Below, piece by piece: positions 7,766 through 15,089 of a stretch of DNA of 45,144 nucleotides. Under the pieces are notes generated by a model that made no database searches, had not been told where the DNA came from, and saw only the letters and a program-made list of their open reading frames with translations. Source of the DNA: Lachnospiraceae bacterium (GTDB lineage Bacteria > Bacillota > Clostridia > Lachnospirales > Lachnospiraceae). The DNA lies in the NCBI GenBank assembly GCA_022791815.1, contig JAAVZU010000049.1, forward strand, positions 1 through 45,144, in the 5' to 3' direction. Numbering within the stretch: position 1 is the stretch's first letter; every line of letters starts with the position of its first letter. The position numbers and the translations under genes are program-made.

Positions 7766-8449
7766 ATGAGCCGAATTATGAAAAAACAATTATTCCACCC
7801 AAAAGATCCAGGAAGTGCAATTACACATTTTATTGGTATGATTTTAGTAGCGCTTGCTATGATTCCGTTATTTATCCATACCCTGCATAATAGCAGCGGT
7901 CATATAGTCAATGGAGTTTCCATGCTTATTTTTTCCATTAGCATGTTTCTGCTTTACACTGCTAGTACTGTATATCATACATTTGATTTAGGAAAGCGTA
8001 TAAACTGTATTTTGAAAAAATGCGACCATATGATGATATTTATTATGATTGCAGGAAGTTATACTCCTGTTTGTCTTATTGTTCTTCACAATGCAGCAGG
8101 ATATGCAATGTGTGCTATGGTATGGGCTATGGCTCTTATTGGCATTATTGTAAAAGGATTATGGATTAACTGTCCAAAGTGGTTTTCTTCTGTAATCTAT
8201 ATTGGAATGGGCTGGACTTGTCTTTTTGCCTTTTCCCAGATTATCCATAACCTCCCATTTTCCGCATTTCTACTATTGCTTGCAGGCGGTATCTTATATA
8301 CCGTTGGTGGCGTAATTTATGCACTTAAATTAAAAATTTTTAATGAAAAACATAAATATTTTGGTTCTCATGAAATTTTTCATATTTTTGTGATGCTTGG
8401 CAGCATTTGCCACTATATTATGATGTATGCTTATGTGGCTCCTATGTAA
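7766..8449 (+). CDS. Hemolysin III / PAQR family membrane protein
   Basis: A 227-residue, seven-helix membrane protein. Family landmarks are the N-terminal DPGSAITHFIGM, the motif STVYHTFD (about residues 73-80), the central KKCDHMMIFIMIAGSYTP and the C-terminal HEIFHIFVMLGSICHYIMM, which supply the conserved histidines and aspartate of the metal-binding site in PAQR proteins. Homologues are called YqfA or hemolysin III; real haemolytic activity is established for very few, and a membrane hydrolase or membrane-homeostasis role is more likely. It is alone on the plus strand between a strong promoter and a shared terminator. Confidence 0.92.
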   Translation: MSRIMKKQLFHPKDPGSAITHFIGMILVALAMIPLFIHTLHNSSGHIVNGVSMLIFSISMFLLYTASTVYHTFDLGKRINCILKKCDHMMIFIMIAGSYTPVCLIVLHNAAGYAMCAMVWAMALIGIIVKGLWINCPKWFSSVIYIGMGWTCLFAFSQIIHNLPFSAFLLLLAGGILYTVGGVIYALKLKIFNEKHKYFGSHEIFHIFVMLGSICHYIMMYAYVAPM

Positions 8450-8516
8450 TGATTCACTTTCCATAGACTTCATATAAAATAAATCATTATTATCCGAGAT
8501 TAGCAAATATTTCTAC

Positions 8517-8558
8517 AAAAAAACAGACAGAAAATATCTTTCCTGTCTGTTTTTTTTA
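8517..8558. terminator. Bidirectional terminator between hemolysin III-like and lipoprotein genes
   Basis: Stem AAAACAGACAG/CTGTCTGTTTT with a T tract on both strands (8 T on plus, poly-A on the other side). It serves convergent genes ending at 8449 and 8556. Confidence 0.88.
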
Positions 8559-9422
8559 CTTCAATTCAAATATACTATAACCACCTATTTCTTCATCCAC
8601 ATTAAATACCAAACCAACTTTTCCATTCTTCCAATAAGAATAACATGCTGCATTTGTATTATCTTCACTAAAATCACATTCCTTCAATGCTTCTTTTACT
8701 CTTGCCACATCATCATCTTTCTCATTTTTCAAATATAAAGTATCTAGCACTGCAACCATGGAAACATTTTGATTCTTTGTAACAATATTATAATCCTCAT
8801 TCATAAGTTTGTCTTCTATTTCTGACAAATTCGCCTTAGAATCCCCTAAACGATAACTTTTTCCTGTTTTCATATTAATATTGTATGTATAAGCAAATTT
8901 TGAAGTTTCGCTAATACCTTCATATTGTATACTTCCCTCCATCAGTATAGATAACAATTCTTCGCTTTGAGTCATTACTTTTGTTTTTAATGTGTATGCA
9001 TCCACTCCGTCGTCCTGTCCATAGTTAGCCGCTGCAAATAATTCATTCCAATATTTCATGGATTTCTGATCCGACCATCCTTCAATCTGTGGATAAGTTA
9101 CTTGGAAAGTACCTTTAGAAGAACCCTTTTCTTTCTTCAATACTACTTTATAATCCTTTTTATCAGATAAATTTTCTTTTGTCTGCTCATTATTCTTTGG
9201 TTCTTTTGTAACCTGTGCATCTGTCTGCCCGTTTTTATCTTTCTCCTCTTCTTTTGGTTCTTTTGTCTCTTCTGTTTGCTCTTTCTCCAATTTTGTAGCT
9301 ATTGGTGTAGAAACAACCTCTGTAGCTTCTGGAGCTGTTTTTTCATTTGTACTACTTTTACATCCTCCAACAGTCATAACACAAAGTAACAACATAACTA
9401 AAATACTAATTTGTCTTTTCAT
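8556..9422 (-). CDS. Lipoprotein with RsiV/PdaC-like C-terminal domain
   Basis: 288 residues from the ATG at 9422, which follows GAGAGGAGAAAAC; the open frame extends 34 codons further but without a ribosome site. The signal ends in a lipobox VGGC (about residues 19-22). Then comes a Glu/Lys/Thr-rich linker to about residue 90, and a folded domain with VTYPQIEGW, YWNELF and C-terminal KVGLVFNVDEEIGGYSIFELK, reminiscent of the DUF4163/DUF3298 domains found in RsiV and PdaC. It would be held on the outer face of the membrane. It follows the GtrA-like gene by 53 bp. The domain assignment is tentative. Confidence 0.75.
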   Translation of the reverse strand: MKRQISILVMLLLCVMTVGGCKSSTNEKTAPEATEVVSTPIATKLEKEQTEETKEPKEEEKDKNGQTDAQVTKEPKNNEQTKENLSDKKDYKVVLKKEKGSSKGTFQVTYPQIEGWSDQKSMKYWNELFAAANYGQDDGVDAYTLKTKVMTQSEELLSILMEGSIQYEGISETSKFAYTYNINMKTGKSYRLGDSKANLSEIEDKLMNEDYNIVTKNQNVSMVAVLDTLYLKNEKDDDVARVKEALKECDFSEDNTNAACYSYWKNGKVGLVFNVDEEIGGYSIFELK

Positions 9423-9475
9423 GTTTTCTCCTCTCATCTTAATTTTATTATAAGTGACTACAAATCTTAATTTAA

Positions 9476-9937
9476 CTATTCTGGCTTCTTTTCTAAAAAA
9501 ATCTTTCTGGTAACAAAATTCCATACAAGCACAACTGATGTTGCAACTACTTTAGGAATCATATAAGCAAACCTGTATATAATTGCTGGCCATGATGCAA
9601 ACCATTTTATTGTTCCTTCTAAACCAATTATGATAAGTATATTTATTCCTAATCCAATAATACTTAATACTAGGAAAATTACAAATTCTTTGGTTCTGCT
9701 CATATCATCCCGTCTCTCAAATACATACTTCATACTTGCTACATAATTGACTACTACAGATACAGAAAAAGAAACAACGGTTGCAACTACCTTCCAATTT
9801 TTTAGTGATATTATTTCCGTCCAAATATCTGCTGTTCCATATAATTCTACTAATAAGGCAAAAATTCCCCAATCCACAATAGTCGCAATAATTCCTATAA
9901 TTCCAAATTTCATAAACTGTTCTAATAGTTTTTTCAA
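9476..9937 (-). CDS. GtrA-like flippase family protein
   Basis: 153 residues with four predicted membrane helices (about 10-30, 47-68, 83-105, 117-142) and the GtrA landmarks FGIIGIIATIVDWGIFALLV and VVNYVASMKYVFERR. GtrA-like proteins are linked to moving polyprenyl-linked sugars for cell-surface polysaccharide decoration. The start is probably TTG at 9937, as GAGGAAG precedes it with good spacing; an internal ATG eight codons in has no such site. No glycosyltransferase is adjacent, so the substrate is unknown. Confidence 0.88.
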   Translation of the reverse strand: MKKLLEQFMKFGIIGIIATIVDWGIFALLVELYGTADIWTEIISLKNWKVVATVVSFSVSVVVNYVASMKYVFERRDDMSRTKEFVIFLVLSIIGLGINILIIIGLEGTIKWFASWPAIIYRFAYMIPKVVATSVVLVWNFVTRKIFLEKKPE

Positions 9938-9970
9938 AATAAATTCTTCCTCTCATTTACTATGAAAGTC

Positions 9971-10152
9971 CTAACATGCAGTTACATTTTATGCAAGTGT
10001 ACTTGCAAAGAAATGTAACTATTTGACTGGCTAAACTGTATGAGTATGTAGGGCGGCAGCCCAGAACACGAATACAGTTGGTGATTGCGGGAGTACAAAG
10101 CACGAAACAATCAACTTTCATTTATAGTTGAGCCACCTAAGGCAGCATGTAA
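9971..10152. repeat. Folded intergenic element of about 180 bp with terminal inverted repeats
   Basis: Ends CTAACATGCAG and CAGCATGTAAG are inverted copies (9 of 11). Inside are a nested hairpin (AGTTACATTT/AAATGTAACT with inner GCAAGT/ACTTGC, 9980-10020), a second (AACTGTAT/ATACAGTT with inner GGGC/GCCC, 10034-10079) and weaker ones (GATTG/CAATC, CAACT/AGTTG). It is GC-richer than its flanks and has no ORF. It could be a MITE-like insertion or a structured RNA. Confidence 0.55.
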
Positions 10153-10159
10153 GTTTTGT

Positions 10160-10507
10160 TTATTCTTGCACATGTTCTAATCCTTGACTTAAAATAGTAT
10201 GGATATGTCTATCTGCCAATGAATAAAATACGGTCTTTCCTTCTCTTCGGTATTTTACTAATTTTGCCTGTTTCAGCACTCTGAGCTGATGAGAAATTGC
10301 TGACTGGCTCATCCCCACCACCACAGAAATATCATATACACACAATTCAGCACAAGACAAGGCATATAAAATACGAATTCTTGTAGTATCACTAAATACT
10401 TTATATAAATCTGCAAGATCATAAGCAATTTCATCTGGTGGTATCCGTTCCTCTATTTCTTTACTCATCTCATCTGTTACATACATAAATTTCTGTTCTT
10501 CTCCCAT
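10160..10507 (-). CDS. ArsR/SmtB family metal-sensing repressor, zinc-type
   Basis: A 115-residue winged-helix repressor. The HTH is in VVGMSQSAISHQLRVLKQAKLV with wing YRREGKTVFYSLAD. Two metal sites can be read: the alpha-3 type ELCVYD (Cys and Asp, as in SmtB) and a complete C-terminal alpha-5 site DRH...EHVQE that fits D-x-H-x10-H-x2-E, the zinc-sensing site of SmtB. Family members release DNA when metal binds. No cation exporter, P-type ATPase or metallothionein is adjacent, so its target is unclear; it may regulate itself or the divergent gene at 10766. Start supported by AGGAGTTCT. Confidence 0.92.
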   Translation of the reverse strand: MGEEQKFMYVTDEMSKEIEERIPPDEIAYDLADLYKVFSDTTRIRILYALSCAELCVYDISVVVGMSQSAISHQLRVLKQAKLVKYRREGKTVFYSLADRHIHTILSQGLEHVQE

Positions 10508-10543
10508 AGAACTCCTCCTTTTTCTTTTCCATCTCCACTCTCT

Positions 10544-10572
10544 AGTTTATTGGTATCTGTAAATTTTGTCAA
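10544..10572 (-). promoter_or_regulatory. Promoter of the SmtB-like repressor
   Basis: Minus strand TTGACA (10567-10572), 17-bp spacer, TAAACT (10544-10549). The region is bracketed by CTGTAA and TTACAG arms 18 bp apart, a possible operator. Confidence 0.6.
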
Positions 10573-10625
10573 GTCATTGATTACAGTTGCCCAATTCTAA
10601 TCCTGTTTTTTCTCTTTCTTACGCT

Positions 10626-10647
10626 CTTGCACAGCAGAGTGTGCAAG
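10626..10647. other. Perfect 8-bp hairpin in the divergent intergenic region
   Basis: CTTGCACA-GCAGAG-TGTGCAAG, followed by CCC...GGG (ACCTAAAC between). No T tract follows. It lies upstream of the 10766 promoter, so it may be a DNA-binding site or, on the minus strand, part of nothing transcribed. Confidence 0.45.
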
Positions 10648-10680
10648 CCCCACCTAAACGGGTATAACATTACAACCATC

Positions 10681-10709
10681 TTGCGAATCTGGTTGTTTGC
10701 TGTTATAAT
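10681..10709 (+). promoter_or_regulatory. Promoter of the 10766 gene overlapped by nested palindromes
   Basis: TTGCGA (10681-10686), 17-bp spacer, TATAAT (10704-10709). ACAACCA (10672-10678) and TGGTTGT (10690-10696) form a palindrome centred on the -35; TATAAC (10663-10668) and GTTATA (10702-10707) form an outer pair reaching the -10. Confidence 0.6.
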
Positions 10710-10765
10710 AGATTATTATAGAAAGTTTTTCTACTATTTATTTATGGAAGAAAGCAGGTGAGATT

Positions 10766-11068
10766 ATGGTAGCTGCAATACAGGGCAATGGTTCGTTGAT
10801 GAAACTTTATCCTCAGTATAATTCCAAAAGAATAAAGCCAATAAAAGCACTTCGGAGAGATGAACGAACAGCAGAAGATTTGTCCCAAATCACAAAAAAA
10901 TCTTCTAGTCTGGAAGATTCTATTACAGCCAAATACCAAGCAGAATTAACAAAAGACATAGAGAACAAAGAATATATGTCTTACAATTCTCTCAACCCTT
11001 ACGGCAGAGCACAACAAACAATTGATGAAAGCCTTCTGGTTGGCATGAATCTGGATGTAAAAGCATAA
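10766..11068 (+). CDS. Small soluble protein of unknown function
   Basis: 100 residues, basic in the first third (YNSKRIKPIKALRRDER), then charged and helical (QAELTKDIENKEYMSYNSLNPYGRAQQTIDESLLVGMNL). No signal peptide, membrane segment or known motif is visible. AGCAGGTGAGATT precedes the ATG, a clear promoter lies 60 bp upstream and a strong terminator directly follows, so it looks like a genuine single-gene unit. I do not recognise the family. It is divergent from the SmtB-like repressor, which makes regulation by that protein possible. Confidence 0.75.
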   Translation: MVAAIQGNGSLMKLYPQYNSKRIKPIKALRRDERTAEDLSQITKKSSSLEDSITAKYQAELTKDIENKEYMSYNSLNPYGRAQQTIDESLLVGMNLDVKA

Positions 11069-11073
11069 GAACA

Positions 11074-11107
11074 AAGTGGCTGTCAGAAATGACAGCCACT
11101 TTTATTT
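11074..11107. terminator. Bidirectional terminator between the 10766 gene and sipL
   Basis: Perfect 12-bp stem AAGTGGCTGTCA / TGACAGCCACTT with a GAAA loop, followed by TTTATTT. Convergent genes end on both sides. Confidence 0.93.
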
Positions 11108-12673
11108 CTAATTTACACCTACTTTTTTCAATAGTAGTAATTTATCCCCTTTTTTTATTTTTGCCTCTTCTACCTGATTCAGATTTTCAATTTCTTCTAT
11201 GGTGGTATGGAATTGCTTAGCAATGTCCCACAAAGATTCTCCCTGTTGTACTTGGTACCCCACCAGACTTGGAATTTCTTCTAATTTTCCTGAAGGCAGA
11301 TCCACTATTTTTGCTTCTTGTATCATATTACTTTCCCGGTTTTCAAATATGAAAACTTCTATTCCAAGATTTGCCTTAACTTCCAGAGAATCCCTTCCTA
11401 AAAGCATGGTTGTCATCTGCTCTAACTGCGGCAATAATATATACTCCATATAAGCTGGATTGCCTTTCATTTCTATTGTATGAGAAAACGGAATGCTGGC
11501 TTTTAATTCACCCATTGGTAATTGGTCCTCTTCACCAATATATAAAATAGATGTTTCTACACTTCCTTCTATATAAATTCCATCTTCTTTCCATTCTTGT
11601 TCCTCTATTTGTATTTGTCCCCGACTATGACATATTTGCAAAATTTTATGTTTCGTTCCATCAATTGGAATTTGTTGTGTCAACCGTTTCTGAACAGCAT
11701 TTTTAGATATTAAATTACGATATTTTACTTTATTGATATCTAATTGCAAATCTTTTCCTAAGGAATACGCATCCTCCAAATAATGAACCTCTTCTTGTTT
11801 ATAGACCTTAATATCCAAATTGCAGGAAAGCTCTGTTTCCATAGTTCTCTCTTCCCCATCCTCATCTGGCTTAATCTGCAAATCTCTCGAAATATTTCCC
11901 ATTTCTATCTGTAGAATCATATCTTCTGAACATCCATTACATGCAATTGATGTATGAAAAGGCTGTTCTGCTTCAAAACAAGCTAGCTGTTCTCTTTCCT
12001 CTGTGCTTCGATACATTACAAATAACAAGAGTTCCCCTCTTACACTAATCTGCCCTTCCTGTAACCGCATTTCCAATCCTTGTAAACGCAGATTATAATA
12101 AAGCACTTCAAATATATTGGGTTTTCCTGTGGATAAATGAAAACTTTCTTTAATTCTTAATATATCTTTTTTATCAATTGCTAATTCTGTAATAGGCATA
12201 TTTCCATAACGACATGCAATGGAATCAGACTCCTCAATATCTGTTGCTATTTCTGTGTCATATAATTCGCTAACACTACATTCCAGATAGATAAGAGACT
12301 TTACACTAATTTTCCGGGAATTTATAAGACTAATATTCAAATCTTCTATTCTGTATGATACTTTTACCTGATCATCCATTTGCAATTGTTCCAGATTCAC
12401 CATTTCGTCAAAATCAATCTTTCCTTGAATATTATGTACTATCTGTTCTCCTTCGTGACTTATATAAATCATTCCAAAAGACAATATACCTTTCACCATA
12501 CATTTTCCATTCAAAAGATTGTTTTCTGTAATTTCTATATTCCCCTCAGAAGTGATAATTTTTTCAATATCAGGTTTTGTATCTGGTACATTAAAATCAT
12601 CTTCTAGTGTAACTTGAAGGGTTCCTTTTGCTTTTTGTCTGCTCATATGTATATTTTTCTTCCTAATTTCCAT
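11108..12673 (-). CDS. sipL: SipL-type spore coat morphogenesis protein (DUF3794 repeats and LysM)
   Basis: 521 residues. Three DUF3794/SPOCS-type beta-rich domains fill roughly residues 1-460: the N terminus has VTLEDDFNVPDTKPDIEKIITSEGNIEI, and a related block KGNPAYMEY...KANLGIEVFI lies near 400-440. The C-terminal LysM domain (about 468-515) reads YQVQQGESLWDIAKQFHTTIEEIENLNQ. In Clostridioides difficile SipL binds SpoIVA through this LysM domain and is needed to localise the spore coat. The architecture and length match. Its Shine-Dalgarno GGGAGG lies inside the 3' arm of the upstream hairpin and is separated from the ATG by a run of eight T. Confidence 0.88.
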   Translation of the reverse strand: MEIRKKNIHMSRQKAKGTLQVTLEDDFNVPDTKPDIEKIITSEGNIEITENNLLNGKCMVKGILSFGMIYISHEGEQIVHNIQGKIDFDEMVNLEQLQMDDQVKVSYRIEDLNISLINSRKISVKSLIYLECSVSELYDTEIATDIEESDSIACRYGNMPITELAIDKKDILRIKESFHLSTGKPNIFEVLYYNLRLQGLEMRLQEGQISVRGELLLFVMYRSTEEREQLACFEAEQPFHTSIACNGCSEDMILQIEMGNISRDLQIKPDEDGEERTMETELSCNLDIKVYKQEEVHYLEDAYSLGKDLQLDINKVKYRNLISKNAVQKRLTQQIPIDGTKHKILQICHSRGQIQIEEQEWKEDGIYIEGSVETSILYIGEEDQLPMGELKASIPFSHTIEMKGNPAYMEYILLPQLEQMTTMLLGRDSLEVKANLGIEVFIFENRESNMIQEAKIVDLPSGKLEEIPSLVGYQVQQGESLWDIAKQFHTTIEEIENLNQVEEAKIKKGDKLLLLKKVGVN

Positions 12674-12748
12674 AAAAAAAACCTCCCGTCCTGCATATAT
12701 AAAATAAGATGTATACTTATTAAAATATATGCAAAACGGAAGTTTTTT
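12674..12748 (-). terminator. Long hairpin after the HAD gene, containing the sipL ribosome site
   Basis: Minus strand: AAAAAACTTCCG...TGCATATAT pairs with ATATATGCA...CGGGAGG and then eight T; an inner AATAAG/CTTATT extends the stem. It is a good intrinsic terminator for the HAD gene, yet its 3' arm supplies GGGAGG for sipL, whose ATG directly follows the T run. Confidence 0.8.
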
Positions 12749-13562
12749 ATGCTGCCTGGAATATGAACTTTTCTAAAATATAAGCTATACCATCATTATC
12801 ATTAGAAGGTGCAATATAATCTGCATGTTTTTTGACACCCTCTTCACCATTTTCCATGGCAACCCCTAAACCAGCGTAACGTATCATGGACAAATCATTA
12901 TAGCCATCTCCGCAGGCTATCAAATTCTCTCTGGTTAAATACAACTGCTTAAGCAGCTTATCTAAGGATTCTGCTTTATCTATATTCTGTGGAACTAATT
13001 CAAGGAAAAACGGCTGGGAACGGTATACATTGATACGGTTTCCCATAATCTGTTTTACCTTCTTTTCTACTTGCTCTAAATAAGCAGGCTCCGCCGTCAT
13101 CAGACATTTGTTGACTGGTGTGGTTAGTTCTGCTGTCAAGTTCTCTACCTCTCTAAGAGGCATCCCCGTAATCCGATATTCTTCATTTACATAAGGTTCT
13201 TTTGCATCTAGTGTATAAATATAATCACCCTGATAAGTCATAATGTTGGTTTTAAATTCTCTTGTTAAATCTTCTAATTCTTTGACTATACCTATTTCAA
13301 GAGTTTTATCATACATAATTTCTTTTGTTTTGCAATTAATCATTCTTCCACCATTAAATGCTAGAATATATCCACCATATTCTGATAATTCCAGTTCTTC
13401 TGCTAGTGGTACAATCCCTTGTGTCGGCCTTCCTGATGCCAATACAATTCTTCCACCTTGTTCCTGATATTCAAATAATGCCTTCTTTGTTCTTGGTGTA
13501 ATTATCTTAGCGGAATTTGTCAATGTCCCATCTAAATCCAGTGCAATTATTTTGTATCTCAT
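12747..13562 (-). CDS. Cof-type HAD-IIB family phosphatase
   Basis: 271 residues, close to the usual length of Cof/YidA-type phosphatases acting on sugar phosphates and related small molecules in the cytosol. Motif I is DLDGTLTNS (about residues 7-15), motif II LASGRP (about 40), a conserved lysine lies in the TTPVNK region or NIDKAESL, and motif IV GDGYNDLSMIRYAGLGVAMENGEEGVK is near the C terminus. The large type IIB cap sits between motifs II and III. Substrate cannot be told from sequence. It is followed by the hairpin at 12674-12748. Confidence 0.92.
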   Translation of the reverse strand: MRYKIIALDLDGTLTNSAKIITPRTKKALFEYQEQGGRIVLASGRPTQGIVPLAEELELSEYGGYILAFNGGRMINCKTKEIMYDKTLEIGIVKELEDLTREFKTNIMTYQGDYIYTLDAKEPYVNEEYRITGMPLREVENLTAELTTPVNKCLMTAEPAYLEQVEKKVKQIMGNRINVYRSQPFFLELVPQNIDKAESLDKLLKQLYLTRENLIACGDGYNDLSMIRYAGLGVAMENGEEGVKKHADYIAPSNDNDGIAYILEKFIFQAA

Positions 13563-13655
13563 CTAAAAGCCTCCTAGCTATAATCCTTGGTTTACAGTCT
13601 TTTGATTTCAACACATTCATTATAGCGGAAAGATTTTTATCTGTAAATCCTTTTC

Positions 13656-14081
13656 CTATTTTTCATCAAGATAGACAATTTCTTTCTCTATTTGTTCCAT
13701 TTTTACGACAATATAGGGATAAGTTTCTGCACTAGTTTTCTCTTGTTCCTTAGGTCCAATTAGTGTTGTGCCAAAAGATATTGTATTTTCTGTTTCATAC
13801 AATTGATCTACCGTAATACTATATCCCCCTCCAACTTGTTTGCCATAACCTATACATAAATACAAATATCCTGCGTCTGCATAAGACAGCCGAAAAGGCT
13901 CACTTTTCTTTTCTTCCAGGATTTCATTTAATTCTTTTGGAAGCTCTGTCTGTTCTACCACTGTATAATCACAATCTTTTGTTTTTTCAGGCTGATTAGT
14001 GGATATACTACAGCCCGACAAACACACAGACATAACGCAGACTATACAACAAATAAATAAAGAAATGCTTTTTTTCTTCAT
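13656..14081 (-). CDS. PrcB-domain lipoprotein
   Basis: 141 residues from the ATG at 14081 (preceded by AGAGGAAAG; an ATG six codons earlier contains that site in its own codons). The signal ends in a lipobox LSGC (about residues 22-25). The C-terminal half, YGKQVGGGYSITVDQLYETENTI...YPYIVVKM, matches the PrcB pattern, named for the non-catalytic subunit of the dentilisin protease complex in Treponema. No protease gene is adjacent. It probably acts as a membrane-anchored beta-rich protein; the partner is unknown. Confidence 0.82.
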   Translation of the reverse strand: MKKKSISLFICCIVCVMSVCLSGCSISTNQPEKTKDCDYTVVEQTELPKELNEILEEKKSEPFRLSYADAGYLYLCIGYGKQVGGGYSITVDQLYETENTISFGTTLIGPKEQEKTSAETYPYIVVKMEQIEKEIVYLDEK

Positions 14082-14336
14082 AAACTTTCCTCTTCTCAAA
14101 ATACCTTCTAATTTATAATAAAATATTTCCTGTTTAAGAAATATATGCCTGTTTTTCTCTTTAAATAAGGGAATATTATTCCCCTTCCCAGTAAACTTAC
14201 ATGCCTGCTGACATAATCACCACCATAAGTAAGTTAGAAAATTATTTTTATATGGTATTAAGCATATCAAAATATATGTACATGACCGAATTATTACGGA
14301 CTGTTACAATTTTATTAAATTTATATTAAAATAAGG
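14082..14336. other. Intergenic region with two short inverted repeats
   Basis: Upstream of the PrcB lipoprotein. It contains an approximate palindrome AAGGGAATATTATTCCCCTT (about 14167-14186) and arms AACTTAC/GTAAGTT about 27 bp apart (about 14195-14236). No ORF with a ribosome site was found. Confidence 0.4.
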
Positions 14337-14365
14337 TTGACAAATCATTTTATATATGTTAATAT
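14337..14365 (+). promoter_or_regulatory. Promoter of the candidate small RNA
   Basis: TTGACA (14337-14342), 17-bp spacer, TAATAT (14360-14365), directly followed by a closer TATAAT match three bases on. A second promoter-like pair, TTGACA (14423-14428) and TATATA (14445-14450), lies inside the RNA. Confidence 0.6.
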
Positions 14366-14371
14366 AATAAC

Positions 14372-14496
14372 AGAACGAAGATTGTTCAAAACCAAACACT
14401 CTTCCCCCTCTTGAGTGTTTGGTTGACATATATCCCTTAAATTATATATACTCTCCCCTCAAGAAGCTGATTGCCAATCAGCTTCTTTTTATTTTT
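14372..14496 (+). ncRNA. Candidate small regulatory RNA with C-rich loops
   Basis: A stand-alone plus-strand unit of about 125 nt between two minus-strand genes. It has a promoter, a perfect 12-bp hairpin (AACCAAACACTC / GAGTGTTTGGTT, 14390-14424) whose loop is TTCCCCCTCTT, a second C-rich single-stranded stretch CTCTCCCCTC (14451-14460), and a terminator. It has no convincing ORF. C-rich unpaired motifs of this kind pair with Shine-Dalgarno sequences in Gram-positive sRNAs such as RsaE and LhrC; that function here is inferred. Confidence 0.6.
14461..14496 (+). terminator. Terminator of the candidate small RNA
   Basis: Perfect 12-bp stem AAGAAGCTGATT / AATCAGCTTCTT with a GCC loop, followed by TTTTTATTTTT on the plus strand. 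No plus-strand protein gene lies upstream within 3 kb. Confidence 0.93.
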
Positions 14497-14536
14497 AATT
14501 CAATGAGTTTTAATTTGTCATTTACTTCAACATTTA

Positions 14537-14575
14537 AAAAGAACCAAAAGGATTATTCCCTTTGATTCTTCTTTA
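14537..14575 (-). terminator. Terminator of the 15278-14576 gene pair
   Basis: Minus strand AAGAATCAAAGG...CCTTTTGGTTCTTTTT forms a stem with one G-rich mismatch region, followed by a T tract right after the stop codon of the 14576 gene. Confidence 0.6.
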
Positions 14576-15043
14576 TCATAATACCATTTCCATATTTTCT
14601 TTCTTTGCTCTGTCTTTCCAATGTTTTTCCATAAGCTGGACTAATTCCAATTCACTTTGGTATTTTATTTTATTTCCTGTACTTTGACAAATCATGTGTC
14701 CTTGCAGACTTCCATATTTTCTACCTGTAATATAAAGCATAAAAGTTGCTGGCTTTTTATAAGATTTATACATCTGATCGTTGGTACGATATAGATTACT
14801 TTGTTGAATATTTTTATTGGAAACAACTTTTTTTACCAAAGAGCGTTTTTTATACATGGTATTAGGAAAGCCTCTTTCTTCTGATATTTTATCCAACAAA
14901 AGAAGCAGTTCCACAACATCATAAAAAATATCATTTTCCTTATGGTAAGGAGTATGCACTGTTCCACAAAAAGTGTTGTTATCTATCTTCTCTATACATA
15001 ATCCAATCTCTGATTTTCCATAAATATTATCCATCTTACCCAT
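14576..15043 (-). CDS. Unknown protein, possibly related to its upstream small neighbour
   Basis: 155 residues, soluble, no signal or membrane segment. It reads IEKIDNNTFCGTVHTPYHKENDIFYDVVELLLLLDKISEERGFPN, then a Lys-rich linker and KKPATFMLYITGRKYGSLQGHMICQSTGNKIKYQSELELVQLMEKHW. Both halves share the plan 'strand, aromatic-Q/C-G, strand, F/Y-x-S-x-LEL-x-LI' with the 62-residue protein encoded 46 bp upstream, so it may be a tandem duplication of one small domain. AAAGG is placed 8 nt before the ATG. The pair is divergent from the BTAD regulator. No family recognised. Confidence 0.7.
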   Translation of the reverse strand: MGKMDNIYGKSEIGLCIEKIDNNTFCGTVHTPYHKENDIFYDVVELLLLLDKISEERGFPNTMYKKRSLVKKVVSNKNIQQSNLYRTNDQMYKSYKKPATFMLYITGRKYGSLQGHMICQSTGNKIKYQSELELVQLMEKHWKDRAKKENMEMVL

Positions 15044-15089
15044 GCACTCTACCTTTCTTCAGGCTAAACAATATCCACATAAGTTCTCT

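Noticed and set aside
10600-10710. Riboswitch upstream of the 10766 gene
   Set aside because: The hairpins overlap the -35 and -10 of a good promoter, so most of the folded region would not be transcribed; palindromic operators are more likely.
12690-12748. A sporulation sigma-E promoter inside the sipL hairpin (GCATATA and TATACAT)
   Set aside because: The boxes resemble the consensus but are only about 10 bp apart, shorter than the usual 13-15 bp spacing, so it is not listed as a promoter.
4230-13645. 16-base match ATCTGTAAATCCTTTT at about 4230 and 13629
   Set aside because: In AT-rich DNA of this length one such match is expected by chance, and the flanks do not align.
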